Both the position numbers and the translations under genes were made by a program. 64,000 bases of DNA from Cryptomeria japonica (taxonomy: Eukaryota; Streptophyta; Pinopsida; Cupressales; Cupressaceae), in the NCBI RefSeq assembly GCF_030272615.1, contig NC_081405.1:19488547-19552546 (forward strand), given 5' to 3'. The notes beneath the pieces are model-generated. The model saw only the letters and a list, made by a program, of their open reading frames with translations, made no database searches and was not told where the DNA came from. Positions 9,560 to 22,379 of the stretch are shown here, piece by piece (positions within the stretch are counted from its first letter, which is position 1; each line of letters begins with the position of its first letter).

Positions 9560-11736
9560 GTGAGACTTTATCCATATCATTTGACACACTTTGTCATGGA
9601 GGAAAATCTAACTAAACCTCTACTTGATAAAGTAAACTTGAGTATTCAAACAAAGTATCCAAATCCAACATCAACATCAACCTTTGATCATTCGTGTATG
9701 ACCACTCCTCATATTTTGAGAAGAACAAGTCTTCATCAAAAACCTATGTTGAAAAAGAGACAACCTAGTTCTAAGGCACTTTCTAAAAGGAATAAAATTC
9801 TCTATACCAATCATCAACTCTTTGCATCACATCATGCAATCTTGCATCATATGCGATTGTATCTCCAAGGGAAAACAAACAAGTTTGACAAGGAACCTTT
9901 GAGAAGTAGGGCTTACAGTCAAAAAGTGACATTCAACTAATGCCTAAATCATGGAGGAAGGATTAACCCCACTCGATCTCAGAGAAACAAACAAAAGGAG
10001 TCACAACTAGACTTGAGTATGGGTCATAGATTATCCAATCCTTTTGATGAGTATGCCAATATGGGCGAAACAAAGATCACCAAGGAATTTCTCCAAGAAT
10101 GTCAAGAAAATGCAGCATTCCAAAAACTCATGGAAAGACTTATTGAAGCAGACAAAGAAAAATATCTACTCATGCTAACTAGAAAAGGAGCCAACATTCA
10201 TGAAGATTTTGATACAAAAAACTTAAGGAATATAGATGAGAGAATTTCAAGAACAAGGTCTAGAAATTATGCCTATCAAGAACAACAAAGAGAAGAAGAG
10301 ACACATGGTCCTGAAAACACACACGAACAAGAACAAAACCATACCCGTAAGTAGGAAAATCTTAATGAAAGAGGGGAAACTCTCCCTCGAAGGATGAATG
10401 TGCCCATGGTTGCTCTTACATAACAAATCCAAATAGTGTAAAGGCAAATGCAGGACATGCAACAAGGAACTACGATATGATACTCCTTGGATGAGATTTG
10501 TCCTTATCCTTTTGATAGGAGATCGAACATGTTACCTTTTCCCCCAAATTTAGATATACCAAAGTATGACAAATACAATAGTAAAAGTGATCCTCGTGAT
10601 CACATTCGGGAATTTTGTACAATGAGCCTAGCGTTTTCTCATGATAACACTCAATGAGATTATTCCCAAGAAGTTTGGGAGGGCAAACAATGGAGTGGTT
10701 GTCTAAACTTACACCTCCCATTAGATCATTTGATGAGTTGGTAAAAAAATTCATAACACAATACTCCTATAACATTCAACACACAATCACCATGATGGAT
10801 GTATGTAACACAAAACAAAAGAGCAATGAAACATTCATGGTGTTTCTTCAGTGGTGGAGACACATGGTTTCAAGGTATCCTCAAGAGGAACCTGAAAAGG
10901 AAAAGATGGAAAACTTTGTCGATTATCTAAATAGTGAGATGAGTTATCAACTCAAACTCCAATGCATAACATCTTTTGCCAAATTGATAGAAAATGGAAT
11001 CCAAGTAGATGAAGCCTGCATCAAGAAAGGAACGTTGAAGTTGTTTAAGGAAGGTGTTAATTCATCAAGCACTAACCCCTTTAACAACCAAAACAATAAC
11101 AACACTTTAGACAAATCCAGAGTTTGGACAAGGAACAAAAATGTTGTTAATGATGGGGTAGTTGATGCCAACAATGTGAAGTCTAAACAACTAGTGTTAG
11201 CTTTAATAGGTAACCCACCATCCAACAAGTATCAAAAAAGTGTTAATCAAGGCACTAACACTTATCCACAGAATACCAATCAAGGAACTTCAACATCAAA
11301 CACCAACAAAAATTACCAAGGCAACAACACTAACCAACGCAACAACATTAACCAAGGGAATAATACAAATCAGATAGGCAACACCAACGCTTTCCCATAT
11401 CGACGCATCTACACACCATTGGGACAAACCTTAGAATTAGTGTTTCGAGAACTCTTGGCGAATAAGATCATCACATTTCCAACCATGAACAACTTTGAAC
11501 CCCAGATCAAACCACCTTGGTGGAATGACTCGTATTTTTGTGATTTTCATCGAAACAAAGGACATCACACAAATGATTGCATGAGGTTGAAGAACATCAT
11601 TCAAGACATGATCGATAGGGGCAATTTAATAGTTGATGGTCACAAAATGAATGTCGACCATAAAGACTTTAAAAATCCTCTTCCAAATAACAATAAGGAG
11701 CTTCAACATCAAAAGATACTAGAGGAGCTCATATAA
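9560..11736 (+). pseudogene. gag: Tat gag polyprotein, broken
   Basis: One frame runs from about 9560 to 10655 through stops at 9938, 10352, about 10418, about 10433 and about 10477. A single frameshift near 10655 then joins the open frame 10654-11736. The retrotransposon gag domain is clear: LDIPKYDKYNSKSDPRDHIREF, MRLFPRSLGGQTMEWLSKL and FDELVKKFITQYSYNI. A low-complexity Asn/Thr-rich stretch (QGNNTNQRNNINQGN) is followed by a knuckle-like CDFHRNKGHHTNDC with the CX2H...HX4C pattern of Tat gag proteins. The product would form the cytoplasmic particle. The N-terminal 150 residues have no recognised fold. The start at 9560 is the first Met in frame and is uncertain. Confidence 0.8.
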
Positions 11737-14100
11737 ATCACCTATACGAAAACACCATCAATCACATATCGACATACGACAACCAAGTAAATGTCATAAC
11801 AATCAAGGACAAAAAAGAACATGTGTCGATCAATGTGACAACCAGAGAACAAAAATACGTCTTGAAAGGGAACACATCAACATAAACAACTCTCCCCAAG
11901 ACTCAATATAACTTGGTTGATCAACTGCGGATAACTCCTGCTCAGATATCCATACTTGAGTTACTCAAACTCTCGCCAAAATACAAAGATACCTTAGAAC
12001 AAGAACTTGTTGAAACAAACGTTCCTAATGATCTGGACATTAATCGATTCCAAGCCATGGTGGCTCATGTGATAGGGACACCTAACATATCCTTCTCCAA
12101 ACATGATGATGTCTCCTTGAATCATCCGTATAACACCCTGCTCCATATCGAAGTCTTAGTCTATAAACATCAAGTAAAAAGAGTGTTAATAGATGGAGCA
12201 ACTAGTCTCAATATCTGTGTTTTAAATCTTATCTGTGCATTGGGCTTCTATGAGCAGTCTATTGATCCAAACAAGAAGATCACCATCAAAGCCTATGATG
12301 ATGAAGAAAGGTCATCCAAAGGAACAGTAATACTACCTATTTAGGTAGGACCAATAGACACCATGTGCCAAGTCTTGGACATAGATGTATGCGGGAAAAG
12401 TGGGTTGATAGAACTCAATATGTGAAAAACGGAGTCTAAAGAGCCTTGCTCACACACCCATAGGACTTCTTGGTGCAAGCTATGGAGTCATGAAGTATGG
12501 CTCAGCTTCCCAAGGTTGGTTCCATGGTTCTCTATCTTACAAGGTCCCTCAAACCAATGTTTTTGCTCTCAGATCACTGAGCAAAATGGTTTAGGGATGA
12601 CAAATGCAAGAACGAGGAATGCTTTTTTTGATTTTAAGATAAAATATATCCTAAGCTATGCATGATCCTATAAAATGCAATAGACTAGTTTATAAGATGA
12701 CAAGATTAGTAGCAAGACTATCCTAGCATGATATACTAGTCTATGATTAAGCTAAATGATAACAAAAATACTCTAAACATGCATATTTAGATTAATTCCT
12801 ATTTAAAAGAGAGGTTAAATGATGAGCACAAATGATATATTAAAACTTGCATGGATTTGAGTATAAGTGTGATGCTAAAGACTTGGATCTATAAAAATGG
12901 AGGAATGAGAACTCTATTTATAGCAAAAATAGGGCAATGGATGGTCGGGATTGAAAGAGTTAATCAAGGGCTAAGTTTGAAAGTTGGGAATCCATGTTTA
13001 CAATTGGCACCAATGAAATGGTGACAATTATCAACATAAGGTTGGTTGAGAGGAGATGTAAGAAGCATTAAATGCTTGAGACGACCTCATGGTTACCCTA
13101 GGGGTTAAGGGTTAAGGTTAAGTTAGGGTTATCCATTGGATAAAGATTTTACCCAAAGGATAAACTCTTATGCAAAGGTTAAAGAGATAACTATGGTCAA
13201 AGCAATAAATGCTTGATGAGACCCTTGGGTTACATGGAGGTTGAGTTTAGGGAAATTCTTTAACCATGCTAAAGGGTTGAGTTAACCATTAATGGTTTGG
13301 GAGACTTTCAAAGTTAAGTGGTTGAAGCCTTTAAGGGTTTTCAAAGACTTTGAGGGTTTGAGAAGTGACTTCCACTTGTTTAGGGATGTGACAAAGTTTA
13401 GGAGATGGGTTTAGGTTAATTGGGAGCAATTAGAAGAATCTAGAAGGGGTTAGAAATAGGGCTTAGGAGGCAAGTGGGAGGTGTAGGACTTTACAAGTGG
13501 ATGAAGGGATAATTGAATAAAATGAATTTAATTCAATTTGGTTGCAATTGGGGAAATTAAATAAATTAGATTTATTCAATTTAGGATAACTATTTAATTA
13601 AATTTGAATTTAATTAAAAAGTGGATAGAGGTTTTAATTGAATAAAATGAATTTATTCTATTAAATGGTAAAAGAGGTATACTAAATTTAATTTAAATAA
13701 ATTGAGTAATTTACTTAATTAAATAGAGGAATGTGGGTTATTCAATTAAATTGGTTTTAATTAAATAGAGAAATGAACATAAAATATTCATTTAGGAATA
13801 TGGTCATTTTTATACGTCTACAATAGACTTGACATACGATATTCTATTGGGTCATCCATGGATACATGAATGCAAGCAGTACCTTCGAGATATCATCAAT
13901 GTACCGAATTCCCATACAATGAATAGGAATGTCTCATATATGTAGATAATAACCCTTTTCAGCATTGCAATGCTATGGAGGCAGCTCAAGACATCCTGGT
14001 TCCACACAACAGGGAGGCCCAAGCTTCCTCAGTACCCAATTATCGCCAAGAAGAACTTAAGTCTTTATCAATAGATTTCTAGAAAAAGATGAAAATAAAG
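11737..14100 (+). pseudogene. Retropepsin-like aspartic protease, split by a solo LTR
   Basis: The frame enters at about 11737 (stop at about 11883) and runs open to 12344: VDQLRITPAQISILELLKLS, then VLIDGATSLNI. This is the protease active site with Asp-Gly in place of Asp-Ser/Thr-Gly, as is common in plant gypsy elements. After a stop at 12342-12344 it continues MCQVLDI and is interrupted at 12386. It resumes at 13828 with LTYDILLGHPWIHE, the second half of the protease (ILLG flap/helix region). Removing the solo LTR and one 5-bp duplication restores the frame exactly (VLDIDLTYDILLG). It would process the gag-pol polyprotein. Confidence 0.85.
12386..13822 (-). mobile_element. Solo LTR of the same Tat family, reversed, with perfect target duplication
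   Basis: The reverse complement begins TGTAGACGTATAAAAATG at 13822 and ends CCCGCATACA at 12386, matching the ends of the flanking element's own LTRs. The direct repeat ATAGA occurs at 12381-12385 and 13823-13827. No internal sequence is present, so this is a solo LTR formed by LTR-LTR recombination after insertion. It contains the conserved TATA box in reverse (12915-12922). Its length (1437) is close to that of the 5' LTR. Confidence 0.92.
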
Positions 14101-14455
14101 GATCAAGGCATGGGGGAGTACTCTTTTGAACCCTTATGTCTATCAAAATTGCCAACATCACCAAAATCTTATGGACAACTGTCTGCATAAACACATCAAG
14201 CAACACAACCCATCACCAAGTTTGATGGCAAATTTATTCGACTGGGCACACTAGAAAATGAATCAGAAGAAAAAGACATCCTTAGTTGGCTATAGAAGGA
14301 TGAAGAAGAAGTCAGAGCTGCTACCATAGAGGTGGCCATACCAACACAACAATATATAAAAGGGTTCCAGATCATGCAACAGATGGGATACAACGGCAAA
14401 GGACCTATTCGCAAGCACCAAGAAGGCATTATAGAATCCTGCAACTTCCTTCACA
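14101..14455 (+). pseudogene. G-patch domain region between protease and reverse transcriptase
   Basis: At about 14335-14452 the reading is GFQIMQQMGYNGKGPIRKHQ followed by EGIIESCNF. It matches the G-patch signature (hydrophobic, Met-Gly-Tyr/Trp, Gly-x-Gly-x-Gly-like spacing) with one Gly replaced. G-patch domains bind RNA or activate DEAH helicases; they also occur downstream of protease in betaretroviruses and some plant gypsy elements. An antisense ORF over the same bases (14196-14444) is a shadow. Confidence 0.65.
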
Positions 14456-15619
14456 ATTTGCGATAGATAAAACATGACTGAGATATGGACAACATGTATC
14501 TCCTCGAAAAATGCAAAATAAATATTAGAAACCTTAGTGGAGAGAAAAAAAAATATAATGAAAACTCATGGCAAGAAGCACTACACCAAGCAATCAAAAC
14601 GACAAGGAAAGAGAAAGAACATCAAGACAAAAAGAGATGACAAGAAGCACTGGCCATTCAAAGGGAGGAAGCTTCTTATAAGAAAGTGCATCATGTGCAA
14701 GAACCTGATCAAACCGAGGTAGAGCCACCACTCGAAGAAACTACTACTCACCGAAGAGAAACAATGTATAAACAAATGTAAAGAGTACAAGCAGGCCCTG
14801 ATTCTGAATAAAAAAAGCTACAAAATGAGTATCAATTGTCAAAGATCTTTTCTCACCATACAACATACCTGTTAGAAGCAAGGAGATAATCTGGAACAGT
14901 AATTCTGAAACTAATTCTAATAAATATGAATGGGGTAGTTGTTCAGATGTTACTAAAGACATTGAGGTCGATACCATCCATTCATACACATCCCTTTCTC
15001 AGGAGGGACAAGGCTCAGAATCTCGACCACGACATATCTACGAGGCTAGTGAGAATGAGCAACGACAACAATATACACAAGGCTACAACGAAGATAATAC
15101 CATCAAAGACCTTGACAATATCATAAACCTAACCAGTATACCAAACAACTATAACAATGACTCTATCATGACACTTACTGCGATTGATCTCAACCCACCA
15201 AGTGACTCCTTACTGCTTGTATATCCCAATCTCATAGACTGGGAAGAACCTGAAAACCATGATATACCAATATTCCCATATGATGAATCCATTGTCTAGT
15301 ATCTATGTTCAGTTAACCCGAAAACGTGCTTTTCCAGCGAACAAAATAACGATATCTGCAATCCGGGGAGTGCCACGTCTCTCAGTCGCAAAAATGAAAG
15401 AAACAAGGGATCTAATGCTAAAAACTAGTCAATGACAATATTAGATCACAAAAATGTAAAAATAAAGGATGCATCTGTAGGTGAAAACCTTTTCAAGGCA
15501 CATAAGGATGGGAAACTTGACACTCTTCCTAAACATTATCAAGAAAGGTCACCCATATTAGTTGCAATAAACATCGGTACTGAAGCAACAATCAAAACCA
15601 TACACCTAGTAGAATAACT
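14456..15619 (+). other. Degraded pol linker between G-patch and reverse transcriptase
   Basis: A charged, low-complexity stretch carries many stops. Its short ORFs (for example 14537-14722 and 14926-15126) have no conserved motif. From about 15432 the open piece IGTEATIKTIHLVE leads into the reverse transcriptase region, so this is most likely the variable N-terminal part of pol. Confidence 0.5.
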
Positions 15620-17038
15620 CACAGAAGAGGAACAACTAGATTTTATTAAATTCTTCAAGGAAAAGAAAATCAATTTTTCTTGGTCTTATGCAGATATGCT
15701 CAGAATAGATCCAAACTTGATCACGCATCATTTGTCCATCGCTCCAGGAGCTAAGCTAGTCAACCAAAAATTAAGAAAAATGAATCCGCATGTGGCATTA
15801 TTGGTCAAACAAGAACTAAAGAAGTTATTAGATGTCAGATTCATCCGACCCATAGACTATGTTGAATGGATCTAAACATTGTACCAGTTTCAAAACCTGA
15901 CGGAAGCATCAAAATATGTACAAATTTTAGAGATGTCAACAAAACATGTCCAAAGGATGGCTTTCCTTTACTAAGCATTGACATAATTGTGGATCTAACA
16001 ACAAGCCACACAATGATATCATTAATGGATGGTTTCTCTGGCTATAATCATATCAAGATAGCCCCAGAGGATCAAGATAAAATTGCGTTCACCTATCCAT
16101 GGGGAACGTATTGTTGGAACGCCATGCCTTTTGGCTTGAAAAATGTTGGGGCAACTTATCAAAGAGCCATGACGACAATGTTCCACGATATGATGCATAC
16201 CTTCATGGAGGACTATGTGGATGATTTGCTAGCTAAATCATTCACTTGAGCAGAACATCTAGGCATATTAGATAAAATATTTCAAAGATTGGAGCAATTC
16301 AAGGTCAGACTAAACCCTAAGAAGTGTGTCTTTGGGGTCACATCAAGCAAACTATTAGGATACATTGTGTTAGAAAAGGGCATTGAAGTAGATCCAGCGA
16401 AGGTACATGCCATCATGGAGATGCCACCTCCCAGGAACATTAGCCAACTCAGATCTCTGCACGGATGACTGGAATCCATTAGGAGATTCATAGCTCAACT
16501 AGCAAATAAATGTCTACCATTAAATCACCTGCTTCATAAGAATATACCTTTTAGATGGGAAGACAAGTGTGCAGAACCATTTCACCAGCTCAAACAATAT
16601 CTAGTGAATCTACTAGTTTTGGTACCACTGATAGCAGGCAAGCCACTCATTCTCTACATATCAACAACCAAAGTATCATTGGGGGCATTGTTAGCACAAG
16701 AAGATCTGGAAGGCAAGGAACAAGCTATATATCACATCAACAAAACTTTGAACGGATATGAGCTAAATTATACATTCATTGGGAAAGATTGCTTAGCAAT
16801 GGTGTTTGCCTCTCAAAACTTCTGACACTATATGCTAGCTCATACAATCAAGTTGGTAGCAAAAATTGACCCTCTCAAGTATTTACTTAGCAAAGCATCT
16901 CTTACAGGACGATTGGCTAAGTGGGTCATGATTCTCAATGAGTTTGATATTCAGTACACAAAACGTTGGGCTATCAAAGGACAGGTAATTGCATATCAAC
17001 TGGCAGAAGAACCACTACCAGATCAACAACCAATGTAG
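15620..17038 (+). pseudogene. pol: Tat reverse transcriptase and first RNase H, broken
   Basis: The N-terminal part reads INFSWSYADMLRIDP and LVKQELKKLLDVRFIRPI, with a frameshift near 15865. The open frame 15866-16249 carries VPVSKPDGSIKICTNFRDVN, the fingers SLMDGFSGYNHIKIAPED, MPFGLKNVGATYQRAM and the catalytic YVDD box (EDYVDDLLAKS). Stops at 16247 and 16466 interrupt the thumb (SLHG*LESIRRF, where Arg is usual). RNase H follows: ILYISTTKVSLGALLAQED, ELNYTFIGKDCLAMVFA and a stop before HYML. The catalytic residues are largely intact, so inactivation is by stops. The protein would copy the element RNA in the cytoplasmic particle. Confidence 0.9.
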
Positions 17039-17079
17039 GTGGAATTTTCAGACATGGATGTCCTCACTATCGTACCCAA

Positions 17080-17508
17080 ACAATAGACCCTGTACTTTGA
17101 TGGATCCTATACACAACATGGATCAGGTGTCAACATCCTTTTCATCACTCCAGAGGGGCACACAATTCCAAGATCTTATAGACTGATGTTTTCATGTACC
17201 AACAACATCGCTGAATATGAAGCCCTGGTAACAGGAATCAAAATGGTTGTGGAATAGAGAATCAATGAATTAAGAGTCTATGGGGACTCTCAATTAGTTA
17301 TCAATCAGATCAATGATGAATATCAGATAAAGGATGATAAGCTAATGCCCTACAAGAGAATGGTGGATGATTTCAAATAGTACTTTGTACACATCATCTT
17401 TGAGCAAATACCAAGATTGGACAACAGAGTTTTCAATGCAATGGACACTATTGCTTCACTGCTGCAAATTACAGACAAACAAAGTTGTTATGAGTTCTTG
17501 GTAGAGTA
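17080..17508 (+). pseudogene. Second RNase H domain (Tat-type dual RNase H)
   Basis: After a stop (PKQ*TLYFDGS, where Trp is usual) the sequence reads LYFDGSYTQHGSGVNILFIT, then NNIAEYEALVTGIKMVVE and LRVYGDSQLVINQIN. These supply the Asp, Glu and Asp active-site residues of an RNase H fold distinct from the first. A second RNase H after the retroviral-type one is a known feature of the Tat lineage. Stops occur at about 17258 and 17380. Confidence 0.85.
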
Positions 17509-17689
17509 ATTGTTTTCCCCAGCCTATGAAAATTCCGCATCCCAAGTCATCTATGCCCTAACCGGTTCAGATTCACCTCTATACAAGACAATCTATGATT
17601 ATCTCAGGAACAATACTCTTCCACCTGACCTATCTCGCAACCAAAAACATAGCTTCATCTGAAAAGCTTCCTGCTATACCTTAACTGTT

Positions 17690-18835
17690 GACACACTTTA
17701 CCATCGAGGTCTAGATGGTACTCTTCTTCGATGCCTCGATCATAATGAATTTGACTCTGCCTTACACAATCTTCACGAGGGTATCTGTGGTACGCACTCA
17801 AGTGGTTCTACTCTCGACAAGAAACTTCTGAGAATGGGATATTACTAGCCGACAATGGAGAGAGAGTCCTATCAATTTGCAAAGAAGTGTCCTAAATGCC
17901 AAATTCATGGCAATCTGATCCATGCACCAGCACAGGAGCTGCAGCCGTTCACCACATCTTGTCCTTTCTGTCAATGTGGACTTGATTTAGTAGGGAAAAT
18001 TCATCCTTCTTCTTCAAATGGGCATAAGTTCATTATCACTGCAATAGAGTATTTCACCAAGTGGATTGAAGCAGTCCCAATGACCATGGTAACTGGAAAA
18101 TAGATCTCCTCATTTATTCTCAATTATCTCATTTGCAGATATGGCATTCCCAGTTCCATCATCACAGACAACGGGCATCCTTTCAAAAATCAAGATGTGC
18201 GAGAGCTATGTGAACGATTCAAAATCCAACATCGCTTCTCCACACTGTACTACCCACAAGGAAATGATCAAGTAGAAGCATCAAATAAAACAATCCTGAA
18301 AATCCTCAAGAAAACAGTAAATAATGTGGGTAAGGATTGACATGTACAACTCAATCCGACACTTTGGGCATACAGGACTAGTATTTGGACACCTATAGGG
18401 GCTACGCTATATTAATTGGTGTATGGTTCAGAAGAAATTCTACCTCTTGAGGTAGAAATCCCATCTCTCAGAGTATCTTTGAAGGGCCTCATACTAGATG
18501 AGGAATATCGAGTAAACAGGTTGCATGAACTAGAGCTTCTTGATGAAAAATGATAACATGCCTCTGACCATCTCAAGGCATATCAATAGCGAATGTGCAA
18601 AATCTATAATCACAAATTCATCCCAAGGGCTTTAAAATTCAGTGATCTCGTGCTAAAGGAAAATCCAAGAAATCAACAGGATCGAGAAAAGAAGGAGAAG
18701 TTTGAATCTAACTGGTTGGGTCCTTTTGTCATCATATTAGCCTACAGTTCAGGCACATATCAGTTAACAACTTTAGAAGGGGACGTGTTTGATGAACCAA
18801 CCAACAATATCCACCTAAAGAAATTCTACACTTGA
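17690..18835 (+). pseudogene. Tat integrase, broken
   Basis: The zinc-binding part shows HEGICGTHSS and CPKCQIHG (HHCC). The catalytic core shows GLDLVGKIHPSSSNGHKFII (first Asp), YGIPSSIITDNGHPF (second Asp) and YYPQGNDQVEASNKTI (Glu). The C-terminal open frame 18593-18835 carries KFESNWLGPFVI and ends NIHLKKFYT. Stops interrupt it at about 17848 (after MGYY, where Trp is usual), 18102, 18338 (KD*HVQL, Trp usual) and 18413. It would insert the cDNA into the chromosome. No chromodomain is visible, consistent with Tat. Confidence 0.88.
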
Positions 18836-20262
18836 GTCAATGCACGGAAAAAGAGAAAAAAAACAAATTAAAAAATAAAAAAAATACAAAAAATAAAAAA
18901 CAAATCCAAAAAGTGCAATAAAACAAGTAGTGAAAACCTAGCAATAGGCGCTATTTGTGAGAGAACAACTCCTCTATCTATCAGTACTTATATCTTTTTG
19001 ATCCATCTAGTCTCAGCTAAAAACCATCGCTAGAACACTTATCACAGCATTATCTTGGACATACTTAGCGTAGTCACTATCCTTGATTATCCAAAAACAA
19101 TTCTCCATATCATATCCCACCATGGCTTGGTGATCAACGTATATATCCACATCGATAGATATCTGTGACTAGGGGCATCATTCCTCTCACTTCAAGCATT
19201 CCGACAACAACAAACAAACTAGGATCGCATCATGCTAAGAGAACTAATGTCAACAATTTCTCATCAAGCTAGAAAACCAGACCATTACCCTAATGCAAAT
19301 TTAACACACACATGATGGATGATTTTCTAAATTATGATTTGTTTACATATAGCATGAAGTTTTGACTATTTTGTATCTTAAAATTTGGAATCATTAGATC
19401 TCCTGAGCTCCTCGAGGATGCATTGAGCTAGAGAAGCAATGAAGGAATCTGATATTTTTTTCGTTTTCTGTCTGTGAGGTGATCATTTGTAAAGTGCAAA
19501 TTTGTCTCGAGACATGATTGGAAACATATCATTGAAGACATTTTCCACTTTGCACATGCAAATGGTTAACTCTTGTCTGTTTTACGCAAGCAACAGTCAG
19601 GTCATCTTGGTTCAATTATACCTCGGCGCTTGTGCCATCTTGCAATATCAAAAATCCATGTAAGTTTTACTCAGGTCATTATGGTTCAATTATACCATGA
19701 GGCTTGTATTAACTTCCAACATATCAAAATCTCAATGATGACAAACAAAAATAGAGCACAAACCAGTGACTAAACAAGAATGACAATGACAAAATGAAAG
19801 TGATCATTTAGTTGCATATCATTTTAAAATAATTGTAAATTTTGCATTTAGTTGCATATCATTTTAAAATCATTGTAAATTTTGCATTTAGTTGCATATC
19901 ATTTTAATCTTGCATTAGTCTCACATCATTATCATTATCATACATCTCATTTTCAAGATACATCTCATAAATCAAAGTAATCAATGTAATGCATCATCAC
20001 ATTCTCACTCATCTCATCATGAATCATACATTCACATCATCATCAAAATCAAGAACATTATTATCTAAGCATCAAATCATCATCCTAGAATCTCATATCA
20101 AAACATAAGGCATTTCATCAATCATCATCCATAACACATCACATGTGGATCAAAGAAAATCAGTGCCATATATATATATATCAAAAATGGTCGAAATGTA
20201 CAAGGGATATCATGTTTGTCAAAATACAACAAAGTGATCAAAATGCAACAGAGATAGGTCTC
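18836..20262 (+). other. 3' region of the Tat element, noncoding spacer
   Basis: There are no supported genes. It holds an A-rich run after the integrase stop, a 40-bp tandem repeat at 19805-19908, clusters of ATCATC, and a short TA run at 20168. The small ORF at 19573-19773 has no recognisable feature. Confidence 0.5.
19805..19908 (+). repeat. 40-bp tandem repeat, 2.6 copies
   Basis: CATTTAGTTGCATATC starts at 19805, 19845 and 19885, giving an exact 40-base period with one mismatch between the first two units. Confidence 0.85.
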
Positions 20263-22175
20263 TTAGGTATGACTATCTCTTGAGGTTGACGGTCTAGTAG
20301 TAGATGTCCCAGCTCCTGGATCTCCACTAGGTGGATCACATTAGGCAAGGCCTGTAACTCCCCTATTCTCTATCCTCGTATGATTGCGGCCAGATCGAGT
20401 AATGCAACTGCAAAATAGCTAGGAGCTCTGTGATCTCTAGGGACCACCTCCTCATATAGACGCCTATAGTAATCAACCTCCTTGGCTGAGTATTATATCT
20501 CTCTCAGCATATCTTGAATTGGGGCATCGACCATCTCTCTCTCCAACCTGTCAGCAAGATCCTTTGCCTGACCTCGATGCTCTTAATCTGTGTCTTGCTC
20601 TGTGATAACCTACATAATCTAGCATTGTTGCGCTAATACCTATGCTTGTAGCTCCTACATCATGACCTGTAGCGCTCTAATCTCTGAATCCTATCGATGG
20701 GTGGGTACCCTAATCTGAACGGGTACTTGTGTCATGGTACCACCCACACCTGTCCCTGTCTGAGGCATTGGTGGAGGTATAACATCGGATCTCCTCCTCT
20801 GGGCAAGTTGTCTATCATCCTCTATACCACCCACCGTAGCTAACACCACACCTACCCTACCAACCCCACCAGCACCAAGAATGAGACCACCTCCTCTTCT
20901 CCTCCTCTCCCTCTATCTAATCCCCCACCTCCTCCACCACCTCCTCTATGTCCTCTCCCTCTATCAAAACCACCTCTACCTCCTCCTCCACCACCTCCTC
21001 TATCATCTCCACCTCCCTCTCCTACCTCCTCTCCCTCCTCATCTCTCCATCTAAATCCACCTCGTCTTTGTGGCTCCTCATCCTCCTCATCATCAAAAGA
21101 AAGTAGCATCTCTTCTGGATTAGATATACGTGCCACTGTATGTGCCACGAAGTAGGTGGAGAACTCCTTCGTCATCCCAGCATCCACAACCCCCACCCCG
21201 TAATCCTAGATTTGTCCTGGCAACAACATGTACTCCTCCACAGTTGCTCCGCTATCTAGGGTAGGTCCCCACTCCGATACATCTTGTCGTTGACGAGCAT
21301 ATAAACAAGCTCCTTATAGCATCCCCTGCTACCTACCATACTATCGTTGAACATGGTTGTGCAAGAATCGCTCAATAATAAAGGGCATCCACCCAATTAG
21401 ATACCTCAACATATATACATAGGGCATCTCTAGCCCGTCCTCTACCCACACCTTGCAATCCATGTACGGTCTCCAAATGACCATATCGATATCATCTAGT
21501 GCCCTCTGTCAATGCTCTAGTTTGCCTAGCTTACACTAGACAACTACACCTGTATACCCATAAACATAAGCCCGACCAACTGACCTATCCATGTCTGCAA
21601 GTGGTCTCGACACAGGAATATGCTCCCAGGCCCACACCTATAACAATGTCACCCCCACTTATAAACTAGTATATCGTAGATATACCACTTGGTGAAGCTC
21701 TCTATATAGATGGGCCAACATACAAGACCCCCATGCAAACCTGCATCCCTATGTCACCATGTCCTCCAAAACCAATCCCTATCCCACAACTGGTCCCTTC
21801 AACCTATGGTTGGGACACAAAAACTCACCAATGAAACCTGCTAATATAGATGGAAATGGAGTGTAACCAAAATCCAAAAGCTCCTGCCATGGAATCTCAT
21901 ACCCACTAATTTGATCATCCTGGAAGATGCGAAGGAGAGCCTTTGTCCCACCCTCCTCAGTTTGATCATAAGGTAATAAGGCCCCAACAATAGGAATCCG
22001 CAAAATCCGATAATAGTCCTCTGGTGTGATTGTCATCTCGCCCGTAGCCAAGTGAAAGGTGTTCATATCACTGTGCCACTTCTCTACCAATGTTGTCAAT
22101 AGACCTCAGTTAATGATATACTGAGGCATGTCTAATAAAGAGGACAACCCATCTCTCGATCAAATCTCTGTCAGC
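20263..22175 (-). pseudogene. Antisense plant-mobile-domain (PMD)-like ORF in the Tat 3' region
   Basis: On the minus strand, 22099-21779 reads TTLVEKWHSDMNTFHLATGE, MTITPEDYYRILRIPIVG and IPWQELLDFGYTP, ending CPNHRLKGPV. This resembles the start of the plant mobile domain (aminotransferase-like PMD). Downstream, after many stops and frame changes, are a Gly/Arg/Glu-rich stretch (21060-20870), a probable coiled coil (KDLADRLEREMVDAPIQDML), and a Ser/Thr-rich tail GAGTSTTRPSTS ending at the stop at 20263. PMD proteins occur both as host genes (MAIN, MAIL1) and as ORFs in plant transposons. This one would be transcribed against gag-pol from inside the 3' region. The start is not resolved. It is now non-functional. 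Confidence 0.6.
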
Positions 22176-22379
22176 CTGTGACAAACGGGGAATCAATGTC
22201 CATGGCCTCAGAAACTACTCTCAAGACTGGAGCACGCCAAGCTCTGCCTACAAAATAACAAGTATCCACCATCGGTTCCCAAATCCATCTGATATATCAA
22301 ATCAAAGAAAAATCAATTTGAAATGGCGAAGCATCTCAAGAACACATCATAAACATATTCACATCAATCCGTGAATAAA

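Noticed and set aside
13080-13140. GGTTAAGGGTTAAGG as a telomere-like repeat (also CCCTAACTTAACC at 6370 and 25010)
   Set aside because: Only a few imperfect units, and the same text is part of the LTR in all three copies; not a telomeric tract.
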